Of a stretch of DNA of 64,000 nt, positions 27,275-35,766 are shown piece by piece. The translations under genes and the position numbers were made by a program. Source of the stretch: Martinezella lusitana (GTDB lineage: Bacteria > Pseudomonadota > Alphaproteobacteria > Rhizobiales > Rhizobiaceae); the NCBI RefSeq assembly GCF_016901135.1, contig NZ_JAFEVL010000030.1, forward strand, positions 1 through 64,000, written 5' to 3'. The notes under the pieces were generated by a model. The model saw only the letters and a program-made list of their open reading frames with translations. It was not told the origin of the DNA and did not search any database. Position 1 is the first letter of the stretch, and every line of letters starts with the position of its first letter.

Positions 27275-28246
27275 ATGACAAACGGCCTGGACACTTCGCT
27301 GAAAATAGATATGGCCTCGATGCCGGTACAGCTTCCCGCCACCACAGCGGAGCCGGTTGCCGCCCGGGCGCGCTTTTTCAATTCGGGCAATGCCTTCAAC
27401 GTCAAACTGCCGGCAGTGCCAGCATCCACTTTTCGCGAGGAAGCAGCGCTGGCCCTTGCGGCAACGACGACGACGCTTTTTGCCTGCGACCAGTCGGTAG
27501 TGATCGCCGCACCCTTTGCCGCCACGACGCCCCTGATGCTCGCGCAGTACGCAGCGATCGCGCCAGGGGACACCCTTCCCGCAGCTTTCGCCGCCAGCGG
27601 TGTCATCTGGTATGTCATCCGGGGTTCGGGCTCGACCAAAACCGGGACCGAGCTTTTCGATTGGGCCGCGGGCGACGTGTTCCTGACACCCGGCGGACCG
27701 AATACATCGCTTGCCGCGGGTCCGGACGGCGCCGTCTTGTGGCTGGTCAGCAACGAACCGCAGTTAGCCTTCGAGCACCTGGTTCCGCCGGATGCCGCGA
27801 CGGCGGCTATCGAAGCCGTGCATTATCCCGCAGCGGAAATCGCACGACAATTGCAACGCGTTGTGGAGGCCGGGCAGAACGAGACGACCTCCGGCATAGC
27901 GCTGATTTTTTCGTCCATGCGACAGGAAGCCAGCCGCAATATCATGCCGTCGCTGACATTGTCGCTCAATACGGTCCCGGCCGGCGAGCATCAGCGCCTG
28001 CACCGGCATAATTCCGCGGCCATCACCCTCATCCTCCAGGGAGAGAGCGCCTATTCGATGGTCGGCGGCCTGCGCTGCGACTGGTCGCCTTTTGCAACGC
28101 TGGTGACACCGGCGACCGAGCCGCATTCACATCATAACGAGGGCGATGAACGGGCAATGTTCCTGATCGTGCAGGATGGCGGCCTTCACTATCATGCCCG
28201 AACGATGGGCTTCTCCTTCCTCGAAGCAACAGGCAACGGCTCATGA
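27275..28246 (+). CDS. Bicupin protein, gentisate-dioxygenase-like
   Basis: A 323-residue protein with two cupin domains. The C-terminal one keeps likely metal ligands (GEHQRLHRHNSAAITLILQG and, further on, PHSHHNEGD). The N-terminal one (PAAFAASGVIWYVIRGSGST...FLTPGGPN) lacks the histidine pair. This pattern is like gentisate 1,2-dioxygenase and related ring-cleaving or sensor bicupins. It is 21 bases after the amidase and overlaps the monooxygenase gene by 4 bases. Ring cleavage is a reasonable guess, not proven. Confidence 0.75.
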   Translation: MTNGLDTSLKIDMASMPVQLPATTAEPVAARARFFNSGNAFNVKLPAVPASTFREEAALALAATTTTLFACDQSVVIAAPFAATTPLMLAQYAAIAPGDTLPAAFAASGVIWYVIRGSGSTKTGTELFDWAAGDVFLTPGGPNTSLAAGPDGAVLWLVSNEPQLAFEHLVPPDAATAAIEAVHYPAAEIARQLQRVVEAGQNETTSGIALIFSSMRQEASRNIMPSLTLSLNTVPAGEHQRLHRHNSAAITLILQGESAYSMVGGLRCDWSPFATLVTPATEPHSHHNEGDERAMFLIVQDGGLHYHARTMGFSFLEATGNGS

Positions 28247-29535
28247 CACGACAGATGCATCTTGGCCTGTTCATTCTGGGAACGGGCAGCCATGTCGCGG
28301 GCTGGCTCTATCCCGGTGCCTTTGACAGCTTTCAGGATATGAAATCCATTCAGGCCATTGCCGCGTCGGCAGAGCGTGGCAAGTTCGATCTGATCTTCAT
28401 GGGCGACAATCTCTATGCGGATCCTGGCGCCCATCCGTCCTACACCGCCAGGCTGGAGCCGCTCACCATGCTGGCCGCCCTTGCGATAACGACAAGCCAT
28501 ATTGGCCTTGGCGCTACCGCCTCCACCACTTACAGCGACCCGTTCAGCACCGCGCGGGCATTTGCCTCGCTCGATCATATCAGTGGCGGCAGGGCTGCCT
28601 GGAATGCGGTCACCACTGCGAATGCTGTCTCCGGAGCGAATTTCGGCCGTGAACACCCCGACCACAACCAACGTTACGCGATCGCCGGCGAATTCATCGA
28701 TGTCGTCAAGGGTCTCTGGGATTGCTGGGACGATGATGCAATCGTCGCCGACCGCTCAAGCGGCGTCTACATAGACCCGGCGAAGGTCCGGTCGCTGGAT
28801 CACACGGGTGCGTTCTTCTCCGTCAAGGGGCCATTGAACATCGGCCGTTCGCCGCAGGGCCAGCCGATCGTTCTGCAGGCGGGCGGCTCCGCTCCCGGCC
28901 AGCAGCTTGCGGCCCGCACGGCGGACGTCGTCTTCTCCGTGGTGCAGGATATGTCCGAGGCGCAAAGGCAATATGCAGGTTTCAAGGCGCTTTTGCCGGA
29001 ATTCGGCCGCAAGTCGGACGAGGTAACATTACTTCCGGGCGTTATGCCGGTCGTCGGCCGTACGGATCGCGAAGCCTTCGACAAGTTGAAAACACTGCAA
29101 GGCTTCATCTCCTCGACCAATGCCATGGCGCTGCTTTCAGACCGATTTGGCGTCGACATGAGCCAATATGATCTCGATGGCGCCGTTCCGGACATTCCGC
29201 TTCCCGACAGCTACCATTCCTTTGCAAGCGTCATGCTGTCCAAGGCCCGACGGGACAATATGACCTTGCGCGATGTCTATAATCTGATGGCCGCGGCCCG
29301 AGGCCATTGGGTCCTTTGCGGCTCGGCCGAACATATTGCCGATACGTTGCAGCAATGGTTCGAGAGCCGCGCCGCCGACGGCTTCAACGTCATGCCGCCC
29401 TATTTCCCCGAGGGCCTGGACGACTTCGTCGATCTGGTCGTCCCGATCCTGCAGGAGCGCGGTCTGTTTCGAGCCGACTACACCGGCTCGACATTGCGGG
29501 ACCATCTCGACCTCGAACGAGCCGCGAAGCGTTAG
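28243..29535 (+). CDS. LLM-class flavin-dependent monooxygenase (NtaA/SnaA/DszA family)
   Basis: A 430-residue flavin monooxygenase that uses reduced FMN. Typical features are LGLFILGTGSHVAGWLYPG at the start, FDLIFMGDNLYA, SGGRAAWNAVTTANAVSGAN and ADVVFSVVQDMSEAQRQY. The family oxidises nitrilotriacetate, dibenzothiophene sulfone, pristinamycin precursors and some N-heterocycles. The ATG overlaps the bicupin stop. No dedicated flavin reductase gene is nearby, so FMNH2 would come from elsewhere. Confidence 0.9.
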   Translation: MTRQMHLGLFILGTGSHVAGWLYPGAFDSFQDMKSIQAIAASAERGKFDLIFMGDNLYADPGAHPSYTARLEPLTMLAALAITTSHIGLGATASTTYSDPFSTARAFASLDHISGGRAAWNAVTTANAVSGANFGREHPDHNQRYAIAGEFIDVVKGLWDCWDDDAIVADRSSGVYIDPAKVRSLDHTGAFFSVKGPLNIGRSPQGQPIVLQAGGSAPGQQLAARTADVVFSVVQDMSEAQRQYAGFKALLPEFGRKSDEVTLLPGVMPVVGRTDREAFDKLKTLQGFISSTNAMALLSDRFGVDMSQYDLDGAVPDIPLPDSYHSFASVMLSKARRDNMTLRDVYNLMAAARGHWVLCGSAEHIADTLQQWFESRAADGFNVMPPYFPEGLDDFVDLVVPILQERGLFRADYTGSTLRDHLDLERAAKR

Positions 29536-29614
29536 ACGATGTCTCTAGGCCACGGGCACCCATAAACGCCGCACCGGTCGCGGCCCTCTCACAAGATTTT
29601 CACAGGAGCCCAAA

Positions 29615-30400
29615 ATGGATTTGCGGTTAAACGGGAAGACCGTTCTGATTACCGGCGCGTCGCAAGGCATAGGCGCGGGCCTTGCCAAGGCATTTGCTGA
29701 GGAAGGATGCGCGGTTCGGCTGACGGCCCGCAATGTCGACAGGCTGGAGTCCGTCAAAGCCGGCATCGTCGAAGCCCTTCCCGATGCGGTCGTCGATCTC
29801 TTCCCCGAGGACCTGACGACACCCGGCGCCGCCGAGCGCCTGGCCACGGCCGTCGGCGATATCGATATCCTCGTCAACAATGCCGGTGTCATTCCGTCCG
29901 GCTCGCTGTTCGACATCGATGAAGCAAAGTGGCGCGAAGGCTGGGAACTGAAGATCTACGGCTATATCAATCTCTGCCGGCTCTATTATCCCCGCATGAA
30001 GGCTGCCGGCGGCGGCGTGATCATCAACAACATCGGCAATGGCGGCGAGATCGCAGACCCTCGCTATATCGCCGGCGCCATGGGCAATGCAAGCCTCATG
30101 GCCTTCACCCGGGCGCTCGGCGGATCAAGCCTTGACGACAACATCCGCGTGGTCGGCGTCAATCCCGGCCCTGTCGATACAGACCGGATCTACAACATGC
30201 TGAAAAAGCGGGCCAGGGATGTGCTGGGCGACGAAACCCGTTTTGGAGAACTGGCCCTTACCTATCCTTTGGGCCGCCCCGCTCATGTCCATGAGGTTAC
30301 GGATCTGATCGTGTTCCTCGCCTCCTTCCGCTCCGGTTACACGACCGGTACGATCATGACGGTGGATGGCGGGATCGCCTCCCGCCGTTCGATTGTCTGA
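29615..30400 (+). CDS. SDR-family protein with an altered catalytic motif
   Basis: A 261-residue short-chain dehydrogenase-like protein. The cofactor motif TGASQGIG, the NNAG motif (LVNNAGVIPSG) and the C-terminal TTGTIMTVDGG are normal. The YxxxK motif is not: the sequence reads DPRYIAGAMGNASLMAFT, where Tyr is kept but the position of Lys is Ala. The usual Ser region reads NNIGNGG. Either the chemistry is changed or another residue takes over. It lies between the monooxygenase and the racemase-like gene on the same strand. Confidence 0.85.
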   Translation: MDLRLNGKTVLITGASQGIGAGLAKAFAEEGCAVRLTARNVDRLESVKAGIVEALPDAVVDLFPEDLTTPGAAERLATAVGDIDILVNNAGVIPSGSLFDIDEAKWREGWELKIYGYINLCRLYYPRMKAAGGGVIINNIGNGGEIADPRYIAGAMGNASLMAFTRALGGSSLDDNIRVVGVNPGPVDTDRIYNMLKKRARDVLGDETRFGELALTYPLGRPAHVHEVTDLIVFLASFRSGYTTGTIMTVDGGIASRRSIV

Positions 30401-30410
30401 AGGTGCTGCG

Positions 30411-31097
30411 ATGACCGAGCGACACCCCAAGCGGCTGGGCATGCTGGCGCCCTCCTCCAACACGGTGCTGGAGCCGGAGACGGTAAAACTCTTGCCGGCC
30501 AACGGCTCCGTGACGTCGCATGTCTCACGCCTGCGGGTGGTCCAGATCTCCGACGATGCATCCTCACTTCAGCAGTTTGAAATCGAACCAGTCCTCGCAG
30601 CTGCAGATCTTCTGGCCGACGCCGCTGTCGATCTCATTTTGTGGAATGGAACGGCGGCGAGCTGGCTCGGCTTCGACCGTGATCTGCAATGGGTCGCCGC
30701 TATCGAGGCACGAACCGGCATTCGCACCACAACGGCGGTCATCGCGATCAACGAGGCCTTGCAACGGATCGGCGCGCGACAGATCGGGCTGGTGACGCCC
30801 TATGTCGAAGCACTCGAAAGGCGCATCATCGCCAACTATTCCGGCATCGGCATAGAGGTGGCGGCCGCCGTGCGCTGCGACCTGACGGAGAATACCGCCT
30901 ATGCGGCAATCGTGCCGGATGACATCGCCGAAATGGTGCGCGAGGTGGCGCGCACTCCCGTCGACGCAATCCTCATTCTCTGCACGAATTTGGCCGGCTC
31001 ATCGATCGCGCCGATGCTTTCCTTGGAACTTGGAGTTCCCGTCCTGGATTCCGTGCGTGTGGCCATCGAACACAGCCTCGTTTGCCTCGGCGAATGA
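30411..31097 (+). CDS. Asp/Glu racemase-superfamily protein (maleate isomerase/arylmalonate decarboxylase-like)
   Basis: A 228-residue protein starting at the ATG at 30411, ten bases after the SDR stop. KRLGMLAPSSNTVLEPET is the typical opening of maleate isomerase-like proteins. The superfamily uses two cysteines. Here the second is present in AILILCTNLAGS, but the first position reads LILWNGTAASWLGF and has no Cys. A single-Cys arrangement is known in arylmalonate decarboxylases, so a decarboxylase or isomerase is more likely than a two-base racemase. It ends the catabolic run that starts at 25853. Confidence 0.8.
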   Translation: MTERHPKRLGMLAPSSNTVLEPETVKLLPANGSVTSHVSRLRVVQISDDASSLQQFEIEPVLAAADLLADAAVDLILWNGTAASWLGFDRDLQWVAAIEARTGIRTTTAVIAINEALQRIGARQIGLVTPYVEALERRIIANYSGIGIEVAAAVRCDLTENTAYAAIVPDDIAEMVREVARTPVDAILILCTNLAGSSIAPMLSLELGVPVLDSVRVAIEHSLVCLGE

Positions 31098-31198
31098 CCG
31101 CAGGCCGTTGAGTGTGAAGACTGACCTCAAACGACCAGTGACCAAATCACTACTTTGTTCTATCGATCCGCTTCCCAGGTCCATACTCGCCTTTCAGT

Positions 31199-33061
31199 TT
31201 ACCAGACGACGGGATGCGATTGGCCTGTGTTGACGTTGACAAGTCCCGACGGCATCTGGTCGCTCGGTGCGACGAATACCCAGCGCCAGGGCAGGCAGGT
31301 CAGGGTGGCGAATATGAGGGTTTCCGGGAAACCTGGCTTCCAGATCTTGGTAGCGGAAGGCTCATACATCCACTCGATCTTTTCCGCGGCTGAATATAGC
31401 TGCTGCATTTCTCGATCAAGTTCCTCGGCCGGGCGCGCCGTCATCAGGCCGCCGATCTCGTAGCGGACCTCTGCTACGATCTCGCCTCGATGCACCAGCA
31501 CCCATCCGCCGGCGATTTCCTGCAGGCGATTTACGGCCATCGCCATCGCACGGTCGGAGGAGCCTACCGTCCAGACATTGTGTGAATCATGGGCGACGGA
31601 ACAGGCAACCGCAGTGTCCGGATCCGCCGGACCGCAGCCCAGCCAAAACATCGATGCCAGCTTTCCGTTGCCGCTATAGCGGTCGATGATTGCGAATTTC
31701 GTAATCTTCCGCATCACATCCCGCTGGACCTCACCGTTTTCAACCTTCAGTTCCGTGGTCAGAAAATCCTGATTCCAGTGAAAGGGACGCAGGAGCGCGG
31801 CCTGCGCGCTGCGGCGGTCGCCGGGAGCCGGAACGGCAAAATCCGCGGCGCTCAGGAGGCGCCCGATGTTCAGCGTTCCGGTCGCCCATTCCGGCCAGGA
31901 AATGTCGGGTTGCGGCCCGAGATATTGCTTGCCTTCGGAAACGAGCAGGCCGTCTGCGTAAACGGCTGAGATGGAAACGGACGCCACGTCATCGAGCAGC
32001 ACGAGATCCGCGTAGCGGCCGGGTGTAATACTGCCCACCCATGCGTCGATGCGCATATGTCTCGCCGGGTTGAGCGTGACGCATTGAATGGCGGTTTCGG
32101 GCGGGACGCCGTGCTCGATCGCCGAACGAAGATTGTAGTCGCTCGCGCCTATTCTCAGTGTTTCCGAGGCACTGCGGTCATCCGTCGTAAAGGCGATATT
32201 GGACCAATCGGGAAGGCCGCGCTCAAGGAGGCCCGGCAAAACCTCGGGGAAATTATAGGGGCGGATTTCGATGAAGATGCCCCGGTTTATTTTCTCCCAC
32301 CCGTCCTCGAAACTCCAGATCTCGTGGTCGGACGAGATGCCGGATGCGGCGAAGGCACTCGTTTCATGCGCCTCCACCAGACCTGCACCGTGTCCCTCGA
32401 CAACGCCGCGCTGTTCGACCGTTGCGCGGATCATTCCCCAAATCCGCTCATAGGCGGGGTTTTGCGGATCCCAGACCGCCGGCCAATCCATGACCTCGTC
32501 AAGACTGACCACGGACAGGTCTCTCGTCAGGAAGCCGCGCTGCTCCTCATAGCCGTAATGGCCGCCGGTGCTCTCCCATCCGCTCGGAGGCACCGCGGAG
32601 CCAGGCTGGATGAAGACCTTGTGTGGTACGCCATGGCTGCGGGCCGTCTTCCAGAATGCCGTATTGTTGGGGCCGTCGACATTTGCGAATTCATGGCTCG
32701 CCTCGCATGTCCAGGTGTTGCCTCTCGGCAGGACAAGGGCTGCTTCATATTCAGGCGTCAGATGAGTGCTTTCGATATGCTTGTGCACTTCGCCGAAGCC
32801 CGGAACCGCCGACAGGTCCGGATAATGCACCCGACGGAAAACCTTTCCCTTGTATTGGCCGGCAGGGCCAACCCAGGCGATGCGCCGTCCCTTGACGACG
32901 ATCTCCTGGTCCAAGGCCCACATGCGGGTATGAACATTCAGCAAGCGGCCCACGCGGATGGCCAAATCCGCCGGCCTTTTGCCCAGCGCCACGAGGACTA
33001 GATCCTGGCGGACGGCAATGTCATCCTTTGCGTTCAGGATGAGATCGTCTGGAAGACTCAT
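31199..33061 (-). CDS. ade: Adenine deaminase
   Basis: A 620-residue amidohydrolase-superfamily enzyme that converts adenine to hypoxanthine and ammonia. Visible are the metal-binding region VPGFGEVHKHIESTHLTP, TWTCEASHEFANVDG, IAFTTDDRSASETLRIG, and the C-terminal domain motif VAHDSHNVWTVGSSD. I prefer the ATG at 33061, with AGGAA upstream; a GTG at 33064 is also in frame. The gene follows the AzgA-type permease by 9-12 bases, so uptake and deamination of purine are coupled. Some residues of the first metal motif differ from the commonest form (GFGEVHKH rather than GFIDAHVH). Confidence 0.88.
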   Translation of the reverse strand: MSLPDDLILNAKDDIAVRQDLVLVALGKRPADLAIRVGRLLNVHTRMWALDQEIVVKGRRIAWVGPAGQYKGKVFRRVHYPDLSAVPGFGEVHKHIESTHLTPEYEAALVLPRGNTWTCEASHEFANVDGPNNTAFWKTARSHGVPHKVFIQPGSAVPPSGWESTGGHYGYEEQRGFLTRDLSVVSLDEVMDWPAVWDPQNPAYERIWGMIRATVEQRGVVEGHGAGLVEAHETSAFAASGISSDHEIWSFEDGWEKINRGIFIEIRPYNFPEVLPGLLERGLPDWSNIAFTTDDRSASETLRIGASDYNLRSAIEHGVPPETAIQCVTLNPARHMRIDAWVGSITPGRYADLVLLDDVASVSISAVYADGLLVSEGKQYLGPQPDISWPEWATGTLNIGRLLSAADFAVPAPGDRRSAQAALLRPFHWNQDFLTTELKVENGEVQRDVMRKITKFAIIDRYSGNGKLASMFWLGCGPADPDTAVACSVAHDSHNVWTVGSSDRAMAMAVNRLQEIAGGWVLVHRGEIVAEVRYEIGGLMTARPAEELDREMQQLYSAAEKIEWMYEPSATKIWKPGFPETLIFATLTCLPWRWVFVAPSDQMPSGLVNVNTGQSHPVVW

Positions 33062-33073
33062 CACATGCGTTCC

Positions 33074-34441
33074 TTAAAATGCCCGATGGGCGATAATGAT
33101 GTAGATGATGAAAATGACATCGAGGGTCAGAAGCATAGTCGTGAGCTTCTGCCACTGACGCATCGCCAGCACGATCAGCGAGTAGACGAAGCATCCTATC
33201 GCCAGGCCCATCATCAGGTCGGTGGTCACCACCGTGATCAGCAGGATCAAAAGAGGCGGAATGGCATTCTCGGGACGAGACGTGTCCAGATCGCGAATGC
33301 CTTCCATCATCAGAACGCCGACCATCACCAGGGCCGGAGCCGTCGCCTGGGCCGGAATGATGCCGATGAGCGGCCAGAGGAAAAGCGAGAAGCCGAAGAG
33401 AACTGCGACGACGATGCCAGTCAGACCCGTGCGGCCACCTGCTTCGACGCCCGCGGCCGATTCCACGTAAGCCACGACCGTCGACGTGCCCAGCGCGGCC
33501 CCGATAATCGAGGCGAAGCCGTCAGCGGCGTAGGCTTGCCGTGCGCTCGGGATGTTGCCGTCCTCATCCATAATCTTGCCGCGGCGCGTCACACCGATCA
33601 GCGTGGCTGTCGCGGAGAAGAAATCGGACATGAAGAAGTAGAGCGTGATCGGCAGAACGAGCCAGAAGTGGGTGAAGAAATCATGGAAATCGAAGGCGAA
33701 GAAAAGCTCTTTCGGAATGATCGGAAAATCGATGATGCGATCAGGAAAAGCGGTCAGTGGCGCGCCATGGGCCGTGACGAAAAGACCGATAAAGCTCAGA
33801 GCGGCAATCGAGATCAGAAAGGCGGCCGGTATCCGCAATGCCAATAATATCGGCGTCGCCAGCACGCCGACGAGTGAAAGCATGACAGCCGGTTCGGCGA
33901 TATTGCCAAAGGAAAGACGGTCATGGGCCAGAGACACCAAGCCGGCGTTCTTGAGCCCGAGATAGGCGATGAAGAGGCCGAGGCCGCATTGTATGCCCAG
34001 ACGAATCGACTCGGGAAAGCCGCGGACGATCCGCTCACGCCATCGGGTGAGCGACAGGATCGTAAACAGGATCCCGCCGATCAGGACCATGGTGAGGGCA
34101 GTCTGGTAGGACACTCCCATCTGCAGCACGACAACTTGTGCGAAGATCACGTTGGATCCCATGCCTGGGGCGAGCGCGATCGGCAGGTTGGCCCAAAGCG
34201 CCATGATCAGGGTTCCCACCATCGAAGCGAGGGCCGTGACGATGATGAGCGAATGCATATTCATGCCCGCCGCCGACAGGATCGCCGGATTGACCACGAT
34301 GATGTAGCTCATCGCGCCGAAGGTCGTGAGACCGGCTACGACCTCGCGGGATATCGACGAATTTCGCTCTTCGATGCGGAAATATCGATTGAGGGCCGAT
34401 AGTTTTGAGCCCTCCTGATCCGAAAAAACATTGCCTGTCAT
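33074..34441 (-). CDS. AzgA-type adenine/guanine/hypoxanthine permease (NCS2)
   Basis: A 455-residue membrane transporter with about 12-14 hydrophobic segments. Motifs of the AzgA branch are EVVAGLTTFGAMSYIIVVNP, LWANLPIALAPGMGSNV, and FFMSDFFSATATLIGVTRR. It would import purine bases by proton symport. It leads a two-gene operon with adenine deaminase. Confidence 0.92.
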   Translation of the reverse strand: MTGNVFSDQEGSKLSALNRYFRIEERNSSISREVVAGLTTFGAMSYIIVVNPAILSAAGMNMHSLIIVTALASMVGTLIMALWANLPIALAPGMGSNVIFAQVVVLQMGVSYQTALTMVLIGGILFTILSLTRWRERIVRGFPESIRLGIQCGLGLFIAYLGLKNAGLVSLAHDRLSFGNIAEPAVMLSLVGVLATPILLALRIPAAFLISIAALSFIGLFVTAHGAPLTAFPDRIIDFPIIPKELFFAFDFHDFFTHFWLVLPITLYFFMSDFFSATATLIGVTRRGKIMDEDGNIPSARQAYAADGFASIIGAALGTSTVVAYVESAAGVEAGGRTGLTGIVVAVLFGFSLFLWPLIGIIPAQATAPALVMVGVLMMEGIRDLDTSRPENAIPPLLILLITVVTTDLMMGLAIGCFVYSLIVLAMRQWQKLTTMLLTLDVIFIIYIIIAHRAF

Positions 34442-34841
34442 TGCCTATCGTTCCCCTGCTTTCGACGTCGCGTTGGCAGCTTCTTGCTGTCTATCGAGCG
34501 CGATGAAACTGGATATCGCCATGAAAAGGCGGGCGCCATGACTGCGGCTCCGCGAAGTTGATTGGAACTCAGGAAGATATGCGTATTCCGACACTCGGGA
34601 GGCTTCGGTCGCTACATGCGGACTAACTTGTGCGCCTGGCGCGAATGTCCCACCCCAGTGAGACAGGCGGGCTCGGCGTTCAGATGGAGGGTGGCGAGTT
34701 AGGCACGAATATTGCGTGTTATCGATATGGAGGCGCCATCGTAAGCAGGCAAACCCATATTCTCACACCGGCCCGCGAGCCGAACGAACGCAGCCGGGTT
34801 CGACGCTTCGGATGCGGGTTTTTTGGAGGCAGGATCAAGTT
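34442..34841. other. Divergent intergenic region, no gene seen
   Basis: These 400 bases separate the purine permease (minus) from the AraC-type regulator (plus) and must hold both promoters. I see no persuasive small gene, hairpin or riboswitch-like pattern in it. Confidence 0.4.
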
Positions 34842-35627
34842 ATGGAGATTTTAAGTCGAGACTATAATTTTCACTTTCATAAGGCGACAAGCGACAGCAA
34901 TCCTGCCGGCACCTATTTCGGCGAACCACGTGTCGAGGTGTCGCTCATTATGAAGGGGTCGGTGCGGTTCATCGTCGACGGCCGTGTGCGTGTCGTGCAT
35001 GCGCCCTGCGCTACATTGCAGGCGTATCACGTCGATCTCCACGCGTTGTCGAACACCGACCAAAAGGTTCAGACAATGTGGTGCCACTTCTCCCCGGATG
35101 CGCTGTCGGAGGAGGACTGGTCGGTACTGGAAAATTTGCCGGCCGCCCAGCCGATTCCTCCCTTGATGCCATCACTCTTTGCCGGCGCTCTTTCCTTGCA
35201 GCAGGAATCCGATTCCCCGCCCGAGCATGATGTAACCAACCATATGCGCAATTCGCTCGGCCGGACGATCCTTGCGGAATATATCCGAGGTACCCAGCTT
35301 GCGGGGCGAACGAGGCCGTTGCCGAAGGCGGTTATCGTGGCAAAAAAGGCGCTCGACAGTGAATATTCACGATCGTGGACGGTTGCAAAGCTCGCAAGCC
35401 TCGCCGGTACCAACGCGAACTACCTTATTCATCTTTTTAAGACCTATCTCGGCGTGCCGCCGATGCATTACTTGTGGGAGAGAAGGCTGGATGCGGGTAT
35501 CCACATGCTGCAGTCCACCAGCCTGACAATCGACGAGATATCCCATCGCTGCGGATTCCGGAGCCCGGCGCATTTTTCCCGACGGGTCAAGGACAGGAAT
35601 GGCGCTCCACCAAGCCGTTTCCGGTAG
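34842..35627 (+). CDS. AraC-family transcriptional regulator
   Basis: A 261-residue regulator with an N-terminal cupin-like sensing domain (VSLIMKGSVRFIVDGRV) and a C-terminal double helix-turn-helix (SWTVAKLASLAGTNANYLIHLFKTYLG...SLTIDEISHRCGFRSPAHFSRRVKDRNG). I chose the ATG at 34842, preceded by GGAGGCAGGA; a reading from 34716 has no sensible start. It could control the divergent purine genes or an unlinked target. Confidence 0.88.
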   Translation: MEILSRDYNFHFHKATSDSNPAGTYFGEPRVEVSLIMKGSVRFIVDGRVRVVHAPCATLQAYHVDLHALSNTDQKVQTMWCHFSPDALSEEDWSVLENLPAAQPIPPLMPSLFAGALSLQQESDSPPEHDVTNHMRNSLGRTILAEYIRGTQLAGRTRPLPKAVIVAKKALDSEYSRSWTVAKLASLAGTNANYLIHLFKTYLGVPPMHYLWERRLDAGIHMLQSTSLTIDEISHRCGFRSPAHFSRRVKDRNGAPPSRFR

Positions 35628-35766
35628 TGGCGGCATTCTCTTGCATCGTTCCCGAGAACAAGGCAGCATATTCTTCCTTGGCGCAGCAGCAGACCAATAG
35701 ATTTTTGTATTTCTTCGAATCGCTACTTATTGCCAAGAGATGCAAGGCAAAGGGGCTGACACCGTA

